A stretch of 64,000 nt of DNA from Terriglobia bacterium (GCA_020073445.1 JAIQFE010000023.1:62001-126000); one strand, 5' to 3'. Shown: positions 14,770 through 24,132, counted from the stretch's first letter. Made by a program: numbers and translations. Notes: generated by a model not told the origin, from the sequence alone.

Positions 14770-15730
14770 CGACGCGCTCATGCCTGACAACGCCAACGTG
14801 GACCAATTCGATCAGATCGTCGACGCCGTTCTTGCCGGCGCGCCGCCAGCCAGCGATCCAGAGCTCGCGGCGCTAACCCAGATCGCCGCCAGCCTGCGCG
14901 ATCTGCCCGACGAAAACTTCCAGAAACGCTTGAGATCCGACTTGCAAAGGAGAGCAACTATGACTACCTCGACCGTCGCACCCGCTCGTGAAGGTTTCCG
15001 TACCGTCACGCCCTTTATCGTCGTACCGAACGCATCCGAGCTGATCGAATTCCTGAAGCAGACCTTCGATGCTGAAGAGACGAACCGCCATCCTCACGGC
15101 ACCGATGGGTTCGTCGCCTCCTTGAAAATAGGGGATTCGGATCTTCTGATCATGGGAGGGCAATTCTTGCGCGAGCAAGAGCGCTTTGGCGCGTTTCACG
15201 TCTTCGTGCCGGACTGCGACGCTGCGTACGATCGCGCCATCAAGGCTGGAGGCACCTCCTTGGGCGAGCCTGCGGACAGGCCCTATGGCGAGCGCTCAGG
15301 GTTCGTCAAGGACGCCTCCGGGAACTACTGGTACATCGCGACGCTTCTCGAAGGTCCCCCGCATACGGAAGGTCTGGGAACAGTCACGCCGTATGCCCAT
15401 CCGCCGAAAGCGCGTCCATTCATCGATTTCATGAAGAAGGCCTTTAACGCGCAGGAACTCGCAGTGTACGAACAAGGCGGCCGCGTGATGCACGCAGCCG
15501 TACGCATCGGGAATACGGTCATGGAGATGGGCGAATCGCCAGACTTCCAACCCAGCAGCTTCTACCTGCGCGTGGAAGATTGCGACGCGGCTTACCAGAG
15601 CGCGCTAGCTGCCGGCGCGATGTCGCTCTGGCCGCCCACCGATCAGGCTTGGGGCGATCGCACCGCGGGTCTCCAGGATCCATTCGGCTACCAGTGGATT
15701 CCGTCGACGCCCGTCAAGAAGGATCGCTAG
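14762..15730 (+). CDS. Double-VOC (glyoxalase-fold) protein with anti-sigma-like N-terminus
   Basis: A 322-residue protein. Residues 1-66 are a helical leader ending LRDLPDENFQKRLRSDLQRR, which resembles the cytoplasmic start of short anti-sigma proteins. Residues 78-195 and 205-318 are two VOC domains of the PhnB-like type (TVTPFIVVPNASELIEFLKQ and TVTPYAHPPKARPFIDFMKK), each ending in the D-x-GN/FGYxW type strand (DASGNYWYIATL; DPFGYQWIPST). The canonical metal His/Glu residues are not obvious. An internal ATG at 14960 would give only the VOC part. Overlap with the sigma gene argues for the longer form. Confidence 0.8.
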   Translation: MPDDALMPDNANVDQFDQIVDAVLAGAPPASDPELAALTQIAASLRDLPDENFQKRLRSDLQRRATMTTSTVAPAREGFRTVTPFIVVPNASELIEFLKQTFDAEETNRHPHGTDGFVASLKIGDSDLLIMGGQFLREQERFGAFHVFVPDCDAAYDRAIKAGGTSLGEPADRPYGERSGFVKDASGNYWYIATLLEGPPHTEGLGTVTPYAHPPKARPFIDFMKKAFNAQELAVYEQGGRVMHAAVRIGNTVMEMGESPDFQPSSFYLRVEDCDAAYQSALAAGAMSLWPPTDQAWGDRTAGLQDPFGYQWIPSTPVKKDR

Positions 15731-16280
15731 CCCATTCCGCTCGCGACAGGCGATACAGGACGTGACGGCACAGCGGGTGCTGAGGGTCAATCCGGGGATG
15801 CGCGAAATCTTCCGAATATCGCATCCCCAGCTTCTCCATCACTCGGCGCGAACGAGTATTGCCAGGCACCGTGAAGGCCACGATTTCTTTCAGGTCAAGA
15901 CGCTCAAACCCATACGCCAGAGCAGCACGAGCTCCTTCCGTGGCCAAACCCTTTCCCCACCAGGGTGGTGTCAACCTCCATGCAATCTCTACGCACGGAG
16001 TAAAGGACGCTTCGAAGGGCACCACGGCGAGACCGATAAATCCGATAAAAGGGATTTGCCCCGGCAATTCGACGGCCCACACGCCATAGTCGTGTCTTTG
16101 GAAGTGTTCTTCGATCCGCCCAAACATCGCCTCACTTTCCTCACGCGAAAGCGTGGATGGAAAGTGTTCCGATACTTGAGGGTCGCCGGTCAGTGCGGCG
16201 AAAGGTTCCAGGTCTTCAGGCCGCCAGCGGCGCAGCCATAACCTGGGTGTGACAAGTTCGACACCGTGCGGCGGCATCAA
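15714..16280 (-). CDS. GNAT acetyltransferase, RimJ/RimL type
   Basis: A 188-residue protein opening with VTPRLWLRRWRPEDLEPFAA and containing VEIAWRLTPPWWGKGLATEG then ARAALAYGFE, the acetyl-CoA pyrophosphate-binding loop of the GNAT fold (Q/R-x-x-G-x-G/A appears as GKGLAT). FTVPGNTRSRRVMEKLGMRY is the C-terminal signature of the RimJ/RimL branch, which acetylates protein N-termini or small amines. The target is not predictable. Convergent with the VOC gene, overlapping it by 17 bp. Confidence 0.87.
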   Translation of the reverse strand: MMPPHGVELVTPRLWLRRWRPEDLEPFAALTGDPQVSEHFPSTLSREESEAMFGRIEEHFQRHDYGVWAVELPGQIPFIGFIGLAVVPFEASFTPCVEIAWRLTPPWWGKGLATEGARAALAYGFERLDLKEIVAFTVPGNTRSRRVMEKLGMRYSEDFAHPRIDPQHPLCRHVLYRLSRAEWASDPS

Positions 16281-16288
16281 AAGTCCCG

Positions 16289-16954
16289 TCAGAAATCAAG
16301 GTGCAGGATGCCCCGTTCCAGGGCGATGGTCACAGCGTGCGTGCGATCGGATGCGTCCAGCTTCGCCAGGATGTTCTGGATGTGCATCTTGATGGTCCCG
16401 CTGGCGGTGCCGAGCTGGTGAGCGATCTCCTTGTTCGCCATGCCTTTTGCCACAAAACGTAAGACTTCCACTTCGCGCGGCGTCAGCGCCATCTGCGGGA
16501 AATATTCGCTCAGGCGCTCGGCGACCTCCGCCGGCATCAGGCGCTTGCCTGCGTGCACCGTGCGGATCGCGCGCAGCACTTCCGTGTGAACCATCTCTTT
16601 CAGGATGTAGCCGCGCACCCCGGCTTCGATAGCGCGATAAATATCCTGATCGCCGTCGTAGCTGGTGAGCGCGATGATCTTGGTCTCGGGCGCCTCGGCG
16701 CGAATGATGCGCGTGGCCTCGATCCCGCTCATCTCGGGCATGCGCAGGTCCATCAGGACGACGTCCGGTCGCAGCTTTCGGAACAGCTCCACGGCTTCCT
16801 GGCCGCTGCCGGCCTCGCCGACCAGGACCACATCGGTCTCATTGGCCAGGATGGAGGCAATCCCTTTTCGCACCAGCGGATGATCGTCGGCGCACAGGAC
16901 GCGAATCGGAGTGGTCACAGTCGCAGTTGATGTCGGATTCATGGTCGGATTCAT
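16289..16954 (-). CDS. NarL/FixJ-family response regulator
   Basis: A 221-residue regulator. The receiver domain (residues 17-132) has the acidic pair ADD at 22-24, the phospho-acceptor Asp69 in VVLMDLRMPEMSG and the conserved Lys in GYILKEM. The C-terminal LuxR-type HTH is LTPREVEVLRFVAKGMANKE then IAHQLGTASGTIKMHIQNIL. It overlaps the 3' end of its sensor kinase gene by 4 bp, so the two form a two-component system in one operon. Confidence 0.94.
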   Translation of the reverse strand: MNPTMNPTSTATVTTPIRVLCADDHPLVRKGIASILANETDVVLVGEAGSGQEAVELFRKLRPDVVLMDLRMPEMSGIEATRIIRAEAPETKIIALTSYDGDQDIYRAIEAGVRGYILKEMVHTEVLRAIRTVHAGKRLMPAEVAERLSEYFPQMALTPREVEVLRFVAKGMANKEIAHQLGTASGTIKMHIQNILAKLDASDRTHAVTIALERGILHLDF

Positions 16955-19944
16955 TGCAGTGTTTCCACCCTTTCGACTTTTTCCGGTGTCGCCGCCCGGC
17001 CCGCCGGCAAGTATACGGAAACGGTTGTGCCGTGCCCGGGCTCGCTGAGTAATTTCAGTTCCGCGCCGATCTGGGTAGCGCGTTCCTTCATGCCGATGAT
17101 TCCGTAATGGCCGGGACGCAGCGACGCGCCGTCTTTCCCCAGCCCGGATCCGTCGTCATGCACGCTGAGCCGCAGCGCTTCCGGCGTGAACTCGAGCGAC
17201 ACCTCGATGTTTCGCGCTCCCGAATGCTTCACCGAGTTGGAGATCGCTTCGCTGGCGATGCGCAGGAGATTATATTCCACGTCGGCGGGCAGTTTCCGCG
17301 TCACTCGATCCAGCTTGAGTTTGAGCCGGACGCCTTTCGTGTCGGTGATCTCCCGAGCCGCGGAACCTATGGCCGTAGCTAGACCTGATTCCGCGTCGGG
17401 CCCGGCGCGCAGGCCTGCCACGGACTGGCGCGTCTCCCGCAGGCAGGTCGCGGCATCGCGAATGATATCGTCAAGCGTTTCCCGCTCCTGCGGAGATCGC
17501 AGGCGGCCCGCCAGTGCCTGCATGGCCATGGTGATCCCGGAAAAGCCTTGTATGAGCGTATCGTGCAGCTCGCGGGCGATACGGCTGCGTTCGGCCAGGA
17601 TGAGGTCGTACCGTTCGCGCAGGCGGCGGATGCGCAACTGGTACACGAGCCACCCCAGCGCCGCGATCGCAATCACCGCCAGCGGCCAAAACCAATCGCG
17701 CTGGTAGAAATGCGGTGCCAGGGAAAACGCCACGGCGGCGCCTTGCTCATTACAAATATTGTCAGCGTTGCAGGCCGTCACTCGGAACCGGAAATTACCG
17801 GGCGGCAAGTTGGTATAAAAAGCCTCGCGGCGATTGCCCGCGTCGATCCAGTCCCGGTCGTATCCCTCCAGCATGTAGCGAAAGCGTAAACGAGTCGGCA
17901 GATAGTACGCCAGCCCGGTGTAATTGAACTCCATGTTCTTCTGCCCGGGCGGCAGTTGTCTGATCCGGTCCGGCCGTTCGCTGTGGCCGTTGACGATGGG
18001 GTCCTCAATCACCAATAGCGGCGGCGTCGCCTCACGCCGCCAGTGGCTGGGATCGAGTACCAGCAACCCGCGAATGGTCGCGAACCACAGGCGTCCGTCC
18101 GGGGTCCTCGAAAGCACCGGCTCTACGCCGGATTGTCCTTCGATCACGCGCTGCGCGTCCATGGGACTGTAGGGCGCGCTGCTGACTTTCTTGATCGTTC
18201 CGGCCGCAAACTGGCGCAGTTCGCTGCGCGGCACGGAAAACACTCCACGGCTGCACGCCATCCACAGGCGATCCTGATCGTCGCGCACAATGCCGTAGAT
18301 TTCGCCGTCGAAGAGTCCATCGCGGGTCAGGAAACCAGTAATCGCCGAACCCTCCAGTAGACGCAGCCCGCCGCCATTCAGCCCCATCCACAACAGACCG
18401 TCGGCATCGCGATAGAGCGTATTCACCGGCCGAATTGCGGCGCCGTTAAACGTGAGTTCGCGGAATCCGCCCGGCAGACCCTGGTAAACTCCGCGCTCGG
18501 TCGCCATCACGATGTGGCCTTCGCGATCTTCCGACAAAGCGATCACGGCGGCCTGAGCCGCGTTGGTTGAAGCTGACGCTGGCTCGAAACGCCCGCCGCG
18601 GAAAGACGCCAGCCCTCGGTCCGTTCCTGCCCATAAGACACCCGCGCGATCCTGGTACAAAGCCCGGATGGAGTTCCCCGGCAGTCCACGCTGGACGTTA
18701 TACGTTTCGACGACGCGCCCGCCCCGTAACTGATTCAGTCCGTCTTGCGTTCCCGCCCACAGGGATCCGTCGCGGTCTTCCAGGAGAGATAAGATCGTGT
18801 TGGACGCCAACCCATCGCGTTTGGTCAACGTGCGGAATTCCTGCCCGTCAAAGCGCGCCAGCCCGCGATCCAGAGTACCCGCCCAAACGCCTCCGGCTCG
18901 GTCCGCGAGCACCGGACCCGCCTCGTTGCTGGGGAGTCCTTCACTCATCGTGTAAGGCACGCCGCGGCCCTCCACGAACTGGTTCAAGCCACGTTTGGTG
19001 CCTACCCAGAGCGTCCCCTCACGATCCTCAAATATCGCGATGGCATTGCTCTGGGACAACCCGTCTTGAGGACGGAAGCTATCGAAGCTGCCCTCGCGCA
19101 GGCGGCTGAAGCCGTTGCGAGTGCCGATCCAGATCGTGCCGGCCGAGCCTTGCCCCAGCGAAAACACGAAATTATCGGCTAAGCCGTCTTTTATAGTGAA
19201 CAGGCGCTGCTGGTTATCGTGAATCTGAATCAGGCCGTCGCTGGTTCCAACCCAGACCGTATCGGCCACGCACAGCAACGCTCTCACGGACGCGGAAGCA
19301 GGAATCCCTTTGAGGGCAGTGATGCGGCCGCTATGTTGAACCTCCGGCCGATCGCCCCCGGCCCAGAGGGTGCCTCTCTGGTCCTCGCACGCCACGCGGA
19401 CGTTCTCATTCGACGCCTTGGCAAAGGCTTGGAACCGTGGCTCTCCGCCGGAAATATCCATGCGAGCCAGGCCATTATCGGTACACGCCCACGCTACGCC
19501 ATCATGTCCCGGAACCAGGCACTGTATGGTGTTGGATGGTAGCCCTTGCGCCGTGGTGTATTGCTTCACACCGTCGGTCCCTATCCGGTAGATTCCCGAT
19601 TCGTTGGAGCCGACCCACAATCTTCCCTGTGGATCTTCGATCGCGGCCCGGGCCCACAGGTTCGCCGGCGCTCCTGGAATAATATCTTCCGCATCCTGGA
19701 AACGTACGCCGTCAAAACGCACCAGTCCGGTTTGCGTAGCCAGCCACAGGTAACCTTGCCTGGTCTGAAAAATCTGGAGGATACTGCCCTGCGGCAAGCC
19801 TTGCTGGGACTGCCAGATCCGATGAACGTACTGCGTAAGTTGGCGGCTGGGGTCGAGTCCGAAGACGGTTTTTGGCAAGCTAAGGAGAACCAGCAGCAGG
19901 AGCCCTGCCGCCGGACTGACTCGCCGAAACACGTTTCGGAACAT
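16951..19944 (-). CDS. Propeller-type sensor histidine kinase (Reg_prop/Y_Y_Y, HisKA_3)
   Basis: A 997-residue membrane sensor. After a signal peptide, residues about 40-620 contain roughly a dozen 40-45-residue propeller repeats with the consensus L..D..G.LW.GT..GL.R, followed by a Y_Y_Y domain (FNYTGLAYYLPTRLRFRYML) and one membrane span near 750-770. The cytoplasmic part has the dimerisation/phosphorylation helix RIARELHDTLIQGF with phospho-His794 and an HATPase domain with EAISNSVKHSGA and DDGSGLG. It should phosphorylate the NarL-type regulator encoded directly downstream. Periplasmic ligands of such propellers are often oligosaccharides, but none is indicated here. Confidence 0.94.
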   Translation of the reverse strand: MFRNVFRRVSPAAGLLLLVLLSLPKTVFGLDPSRQLTQYVHRIWQSQQGLPQGSILQIFQTRQGYLWLATQTGLVRFDGVRFQDAEDIIPGAPANLWARAAIEDPQGRLWVGSNESGIYRIGTDGVKQYTTAQGLPSNTIQCLVPGHDGVAWACTDNGLARMDISGGEPRFQAFAKASNENVRVACEDQRGTLWAGGDRPEVQHSGRITALKGIPASASVRALLCVADTVWVGTSDGLIQIHDNQQRLFTIKDGLADNFVFSLGQGSAGTIWIGTRNGFSRLREGSFDSFRPQDGLSQSNAIAIFEDREGTLWVGTKRGLNQFVEGRGVPYTMSEGLPSNEAGPVLADRAGGVWAGTLDRGLARFDGQEFRTLTKRDGLASNTILSLLEDRDGSLWAGTQDGLNQLRGGRVVETYNVQRGLPGNSIRALYQDRAGVLWAGTDRGLASFRGGRFEPASASTNAAQAAVIALSEDREGHIVMATERGVYQGLPGGFRELTFNGAAIRPVNTLYRDADGLLWMGLNGGGLRLLEGSAITGFLTRDGLFDGEIYGIVRDDQDRLWMACSRGVFSVPRSELRQFAAGTIKKVSSAPYSPMDAQRVIEGQSGVEPVLSRTPDGRLWFATIRGLLVLDPSHWRREATPPLLVIEDPIVNGHSERPDRIRQLPPGQKNMEFNYTGLAYYLPTRLRFRYMLEGYDRDWIDAGNRREAFYTNLPPGNFRFRVTACNADNICNEQGAAVAFSLAPHFYQRDWFWPLAVIAIAALGWLVYQLRIRRLRERYDLILAERSRIARELHDTLIQGFSGITMAMQALAGRLRSPQERETLDDIIRDAATCLRETRQSVAGLRAGPDAESGLATAIGSAAREITDTKGVRLKLKLDRVTRKLPADVEYNLLRIASEAISNSVKHSGARNIEVSLEFTPEALRLSVHDDGSGLGKDGASLRPGHYGIIGMKERATQIGAELKLLSEPGHGTTVSVYLPAGRAATPEKVERVETLQ

Positions 19945-19982
19945 TTGTTTTTATCCAGGCGACAAGATCACCGAACCTGCCT

Positions 19983-20597
19983 CTAGAATATGACGCCGAA
20001 TCCCGCGGATACTTCTGTCTGACGTATCCAGCCTGCTTTGAGGGGCAGATCCAAAGGCTTGGGAGTCGTGTACTGTCTCACATCGAGTCTGACTCCGAAT
20101 AACGAAGATACCCGAACCTTCACGCCACCTCCATAGTTGACGCCAAACTTGTTGTAGCCTCCGCCCGACGCGGCTGAGGCTCCCGGAAACACATAGTTGG
20201 AAAAGCCCACGCCTCCGGTCGCGAAGGGCCGGATGCGGGTTCCCTCATGGGTTCCGTATAAGAGGAAGTTGTACCCGCCTTGGTGGATTGCCATGCCTTG
20301 GTCGGGAGCGCCAGGCTGTCGGAGTTTACTCCGGTTGTAGGCGTACTGCACTTCGTGGCCGAAATGACTTTCGTTGTTCAGTGTCATTCGAAAACTGAAG
20401 CGGAAGCCATCCTCTAGTTCCACATCATTCTTGGATGCCCCCGGCAGAGCCACGCCGTTAAAGTCGACATTAACGGTTCCAAGGCCCTTGTTCGACAGGA
20501 GCGATTGCCCGCCGTTGAACCAGACTTCGAACAATTGCCCCCAGGCTGAACCCGCACCTGCGCACGCCAGGACTGCCATCACCGCGAGTTTTCTCAT
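19983..20597 (-). CDS. Outer-membrane beta-barrel protein
   Basis: A 204-residue protein with a clear signal peptide (MRKLAVMAVLACAGAGSAWG, cleavage before Gln21). The mature part has alternating amphipathic strands (FRFSFRMTLNNESHFGHEVQ, FNYGGGVKVRVSSLFGVRLD) and ends in VSAGFGVIF with a terminal Phe, the pattern of an eight-stranded OmpA/OprF-like barrel. It lies 38 bp upstream of the sensor kinase gene on the same strand. No ligand can be inferred. Confidence 0.75.
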   Translation of the reverse strand: MRKLAVMAVLACAGAGSAWGQLFEVWFNGGQSLLSNKGLGTVNVDFNGVALPGASKNDVELEDGFRFSFRMTLNNESHFGHEVQYAYNRSKLRQPGAPDQGMAIHQGGYNFLLYGTHEGTRIRPFATGGVGFSNYVFPGASAASGGGYNKFGVNYGGGVKVRVSSLFGVRLDVRQYTTPKPLDLPLKAGWIRQTEVSAGFGVIF

Positions 20598-20634
20598 AAA
20601 TGTTCAGATGCCCCTGATCGTAAAGTAGTTACTA

Positions 20635-21426
20635 CTATTCGAAGGGTACCGTGATCTCTCCCTCCAGGTATTTTACAGCCCGGCCGCCGATGCCGACCCG
20701 GGCACCCTGGTCCTCGCACCACAATTCGCCGCCCCGCCGTGAAATTTGCCGCGCAAACAGCTTCTTTTTGCCCAGCCTGCGGGACCAATAGGGGATCAGG
20801 TTGGTATGCGCGCTGCCCGTCACCGGATCTTCGGGAATGCCGGCGCGCGGCGCAAAGAAGCGCGAGACAAAATCGCAGTCCTCACCCGGGGCGGTGACGA
20901 TCGTGCCGCGGCAATCCACCGCCGCGAGCTTGCCCATATCCGGAGCCAGGGCTCTGATCTGCTCTTCGGTCTCGAAAACGCAGAAGCAATCCCCGGTACG
21001 CAGGAATTCGACCGGCCGAGCACCGAGAGCCTCGAACAGGACTGGGTCTTCAGGGCTTTCCGGGGGATACCGTGACGGGAAATCCAGAACGTAAAGATCC
21101 TTCTCCCGCGCGACCGTCAATTCTCCGCTGCGCGAATCGAAAGTCACCTTCGGTTCCGCAGTCTCCCGCCGCAGTTCCTGGATCACGTAAGCAGCCGCCA
21201 GCGTGGCATGGCCGCACAGGTCCACCTCCATCACCGGCGTGAACCAGCGCAGACGAACGCGGCCGTTCTCGTGCACATAGTAAGCCGTTTCCGCCAAGTT
21301 ATTCTCTTCGGCGATGGCCTGGAGTGTCTCATCTTTCAACCATCGCTCCAGAGGGCAGACCGCAGCGGGATTGCCGCGAAAGGGCCCGCTCGCGAAGGCG
21401 TCTATCTGACAAATAGGGATCAGCAT
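20635..21426 (-). CDS. PhzF-family isomerase
   Basis: A 263-residue protein of the PhzF/diaminopimelate-epimerase-like fold. It opens QIDAFASGPFRGNPAAVCPL, has the catalytic-Glu segment NNLAETAYYV (Glu46), the substrate loop LCGHATLAAAYVI and the second-half loop EDPVTGSAHTNLIPYW. PhzF in phenazine synthesis isomerises a dihydro-anthranilate. In genomes without other phenazine genes, as here, the substrate is unknown. Confidence 0.92.
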   Translation of the reverse strand: MLIPICQIDAFASGPFRGNPAAVCPLERWLKDETLQAIAEENNLAETAYYVHENGRVRLRWFTPVMEVDLCGHATLAAAYVIQELRRETAEPKVTFDSRSGELTVAREKDLYVLDFPSRYPPESPEDPVLFEALGARPVEFLRTGDCFCVFETEEQIRALAPDMGKLAAVDCRGTIVTAPGEDCDFVSRFFAPRAGIPEDPVTGSAHTNLIPYWSRRLGKKKLFARQISRRGGELWCEDQGARVGIGGRAVKYLEGEITVPFE

Positions 21427-21451
21427 GGCATCGAAAGTGGCAAGTAGGCCG

Positions 21452-22813
21452 CTAGTTCCCTTGCCGGGTTTGCAGGATCTTCAAGGTGCGTTCCAGCTGC
21501 TGGATCCGCTCCGCTTGCTGATTGTTGGATTGCTTGAGGCGATCCACTTCGGCTTGCAGTTCGTCGCGGCGCTGCTGCAGCGTCTTCAGCTCATCATCGT
21601 TACCCTTCGGCGGAGCAGGACCGAGAAAGCGCGACGCCTCCTGCACTTTCTTCCCATCGGGCTGGTCGACGATCATCCGCACCTGAATGTCGCCCGTGTC
21701 GCGCTTATAGGAGAACTTCCCCAGCGCCAGATCGGCCGCCTTCAGTGGTATGGTCCTGGTTTGCGGGCCGTCTGCGATCTCCAGAGTGCCGCTGACAGCC
21801 CTGGATACCGGAGCGGCTTGACGGTTCCATTCGATATTCAGTTGGCCCTCCCGTTCCAGCACGCTCAGCGCAAGGGTTTCATTCGTCACGCCGGATGCCA
21901 GAAAACGCGCGCCTGTAACCGCCAGCCCCGCAATGACGATCAAAGCCGCCACCAGCCAGATCCACCTCTTACCTGAGCTCTTCTTAGCGGAAGCAGGTTT
22001 AGGGAACTCCGCCGGCTCAGAGGCTGGAGCCGACGCTTGGGCTGGAACCGGCTCTCCGAATAGCGACGTCAAGCCGGATGAAGATCGCACCGGAGCCGGT
22101 TGCGGATAAGAACGGACTTCCGGCGGTGGCTCGGGAGCGGGAGCCGCGGGAGCGACGCGAGGCGCGCGGGAGACGCCGCGGGGTTCCGGCACCGGCTTCT
22201 CGGCAAACGATCCCCGAATGTCCCGGCGACGATCCCCACGATTTTCGCCGCGATTCTCGACGCGATTTTCAAAAACCGCTGCCAGCCGGTCGGGAAAATT
22301 GAATTCCAGGAGGCTCTGACCCGCGTTTACCGTCCCGTCACGATCCCGGACAAAGAAACCGGCGCGCATGTTGCCGCCGCGGCTCGGCCGCACGACCAGA
22401 GTGACCTGCCAAGGCTTACCGAAGAAGGTGGCGAAAACTTCCTGGTCGGATTCGGTCAACATGATTTCGGTACGTGTATGCGAGACGTACCAGCCGACGC
22501 ACACCAAGTCCTCCAGCCGCGAATCGGCTTGATCCTGGCGAATCTGCTCGTGCAGAGCCGCGCGGTCCCGCTCGGAAAGGCGAAAGGTCGGCCCTGCGGC
22601 GTGCTCGCACGTAACGGGACGAATCGCCATGATCCGTATGGTTTGCCCGTCGTGCACACCGTACAGGACTCCGCCCACCTCGATTCCGCCTCGCGAAAGC
22701 TTCTGGAAGCCCTCGGCGACCTCGTGCCGGATCTCCTCGATCACGACCAGCGAATATTCGATGGTGAGCGGGCTCGCAGCGGCACTCCAGGTCCCGAAGG
22801 TCGCGTCGCTCAT
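21452..22813 (-). CDS. Membrane protein with a degenerate JAMM/MPN-like N-terminal domain
   Basis: A 453-residue protein from the ATG at 22811-22813. A frame extending to 22933 adds 40 residues of basic, non-family-like sequence. Residues about 15-150 look like a JAMM/MPN domain: RGGIEVGGVLYG supplies the upstream Glu45, and VGWYVSHTRTEIMLTESDQE aligns with the G-W-Y-H-S-H-P...S-x-x-D motif. The first metal His is Val110, while His112 and Asp123 remain and Ser is Thr120. A Pro/Ala-rich linker, one membrane helix (about 302-322), a beta-rich domain and a C-terminal coiled coil (about 415-450) follow. The architecture is unfamiliar to me. Confidence 0.68.
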   Translation of the reverse strand: MSDATFGTWSAAASPLTIEYSLVVIEEIRHEVAEGFQKLSRGGIEVGGVLYGVHDGQTIRIMAIRPVTCEHAAGPTFRLSERDRAALHEQIRQDQADSRLEDLVCVGWYVSHTRTEIMLTESDQEVFATFFGKPWQVTLVVRPSRGGNMRAGFFVRDRDGTVNAGQSLLEFNFPDRLAAVFENRVENRGENRGDRRRDIRGSFAEKPVPEPRGVSRAPRVAPAAPAPEPPPEVRSYPQPAPVRSSSGLTSLFGEPVPAQASAPASEPAEFPKPASAKKSSGKRWIWLVAALIVIAGLAVTGARFLASGVTNETLALSVLEREGQLNIEWNRQAAPVSRAVSGTLEIADGPQTRTIPLKAADLALGKFSYKRDTGDIQVRMIVDQPDGKKVQEASRFLGPAPPKGNDDELKTLQQRRDELQAEVDRLKQSNNQQAERIQQLERTLKILQTRQGN

Positions 22814-23207
22814 GCTAGGGCCAGTCTCACGGGCAATCCTGACTCGAAATCTTCGACAGAATATTTCGAATAAGTACCATCGTACCGAAAGCCAAAGGTC
22901 CCGGTACTCCGGCGTTGCTGTCGCGGGCGCCACCGAGCCGATATTCTCCCAGCCTTCAACAGGTTGGCCGCAGAACCGGAGACTCCTCTTCTAGTTCCAT
23001 TACAGTCTGGATACTTAGACGTAACTTCCGGATAAAAAAGGGCACGACCTTAGCCCGGCTCACGAAGCAGGATTTTTGGTGCCAGTACGTTCAGGTGAAT
23101 AGCAAGCGCAGGCCTACTTGGTATTCAATAGTTGGTCTTCAAGGCATCGGTTAGCCAGTAGAGTTTGACAAAAGCAGCCGGGAGCAGCGGGCCAATCGGG
23201 GGAAAAG
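22814..23207. other. Intergenic region between divergent genes
   Basis: 394 bp between the JAMM-like gene (leftward) and the PEP-CTERM gene (rightward). A TTGACA hexamer occurs at about 23165 but no credible -10 follows at normal spacing. A purine-rich GGGGGAAAAG just before 23208 is a usable ribosome-binding site. I looked for a GEMM-type c-di-GMP riboswitch or a sigma-54 site and found neither convincingly. Confidence 0.5.
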
Positions 23208-24116
23208 ATGAAAACGTTTGGGATCATCGGTGCGGGACTGTTAATGACGATAGCGGCCATGGCGGACACCATTAGTTCGACGGGAACATTGGTCAGTGTT
23301 CCGGCGAACTTTCAATCCACCACGGGCACGAGTAGTACGCCGTTCTGGAATAACAACTCGACCGACGGTGCGAACCTGAACGTCGGGGACTTTCTGACGG
23401 GCAGCAACCCCGTCATGGGTAACACGGACTACCTCGGCTCGGGATTCGGAGACTACCTCTCGACGGGAGGCGCTGGGCCGGATTCGCCCAATTTCACATT
23501 CCTCCAGTCGGCCGTAACAGTACAAGGGACTTTGCTCTATGCCAACTCACCGTCCAATTTCACCTATGGGCTCCCTGGCTTCGCCGGCACGCAGATCGGA
23601 TTGTATAACGTGGCCAATCCGTCCCAGAACGAGATCCTTTTTGCATCGGGAACACTTTACAATTCCGGCGGGGGTGGGATATTCAACAACAACGTAACTC
23701 CCCAATCGCCCATAACTTTGGGTACCTGGGCGAACTATGGCATCTACGCCTATACGTGCTGGTTCAACTCGAGTTACAACACCTACTGCAACACGTTCTA
23801 TTCCAACGCGGGGCTCAATACCACCGGCACAAACCGGCAGCACTTTGCCCTGTTCGAGAATCCGCAGAGTCCTAATACGTTCTACATCGGCTTCGAAGAC
23901 GGCGTGTATTCCACCATCGAAGGATCCGGCGACTACAACGACGTAATCTTCAAGCTCCAAACCACGCAGAACCCGAACAACACCACCGTCAGCGTATCCG
24001 GTGGTGACGTTGCACCTCCTCCCACGGTGACTCCCGAACCGGCGACCTTCACAGTCCTCGGGCTCGGGTTAGTCACGCTAGGATTGTTTCGGCGGCGCAC
24101 CGCCGTTCGCCAATAA
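23208..24116 (+). CDS. PEP-CTERM sorting-domain secreted protein
   Basis: A 302-residue secreted protein. Signal peptide residues 1-19 (MKTFGIIGAGLLMTIAAMA). The C-terminus reads VTPEPATFTVLGLGLVTLGL then FRRRT: a PEP motif, a hydrophobic helix and a basic end, which is the exosortase recognition signal. The mature part is rich in Asn, Ser, Thr and Gly, and has the YNDVIFKL strand commonly found in such surface proteins. The protein is expected to be processed by an exosortase (not in the window) and attached to or released at the surface. Composition is visibly Asn-rich relative to neighbours. Confidence 0.9.
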   Translation: MKTFGIIGAGLLMTIAAMADTISSTGTLVSVPANFQSTTGTSSTPFWNNNSTDGANLNVGDFLTGSNPVMGNTDYLGSGFGDYLSTGGAGPDSPNFTFLQSAVTVQGTLLYANSPSNFTYGLPGFAGTQIGLYNVANPSQNEILFASGTLYNSGGGGIFNNNVTPQSPITLGTWANYGIYAYTCWFNSSYNTYCNTFYSNAGLNTTGTNRQHFALFENPQSPNTFYIGFEDGVYSTIEGSGDYNDVIFKLQTTQNPNNTTVSVSGGDVAPPPTVTPEPATFTVLGLGLVTLGLFRRRTAVRQ

Positions 24117-24132
24117 GGCGAGTGGAAAAGAA

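Noticed and set aside
22860-22960. GAAAGCC-type motifs suggesting a c-di-GMP riboswitch before the PEP-CTERM gene
   Set aside because: The GEMM core elements and P1 pairing could not be put together, and it lies about 250 bp from the start codon.
23120-23207. Sigma-54-type promoter for the PEP-CTERM gene
   Set aside because: No GG-N10-GC pair with the TGGCAC/TTGC context at proper spacing was found.
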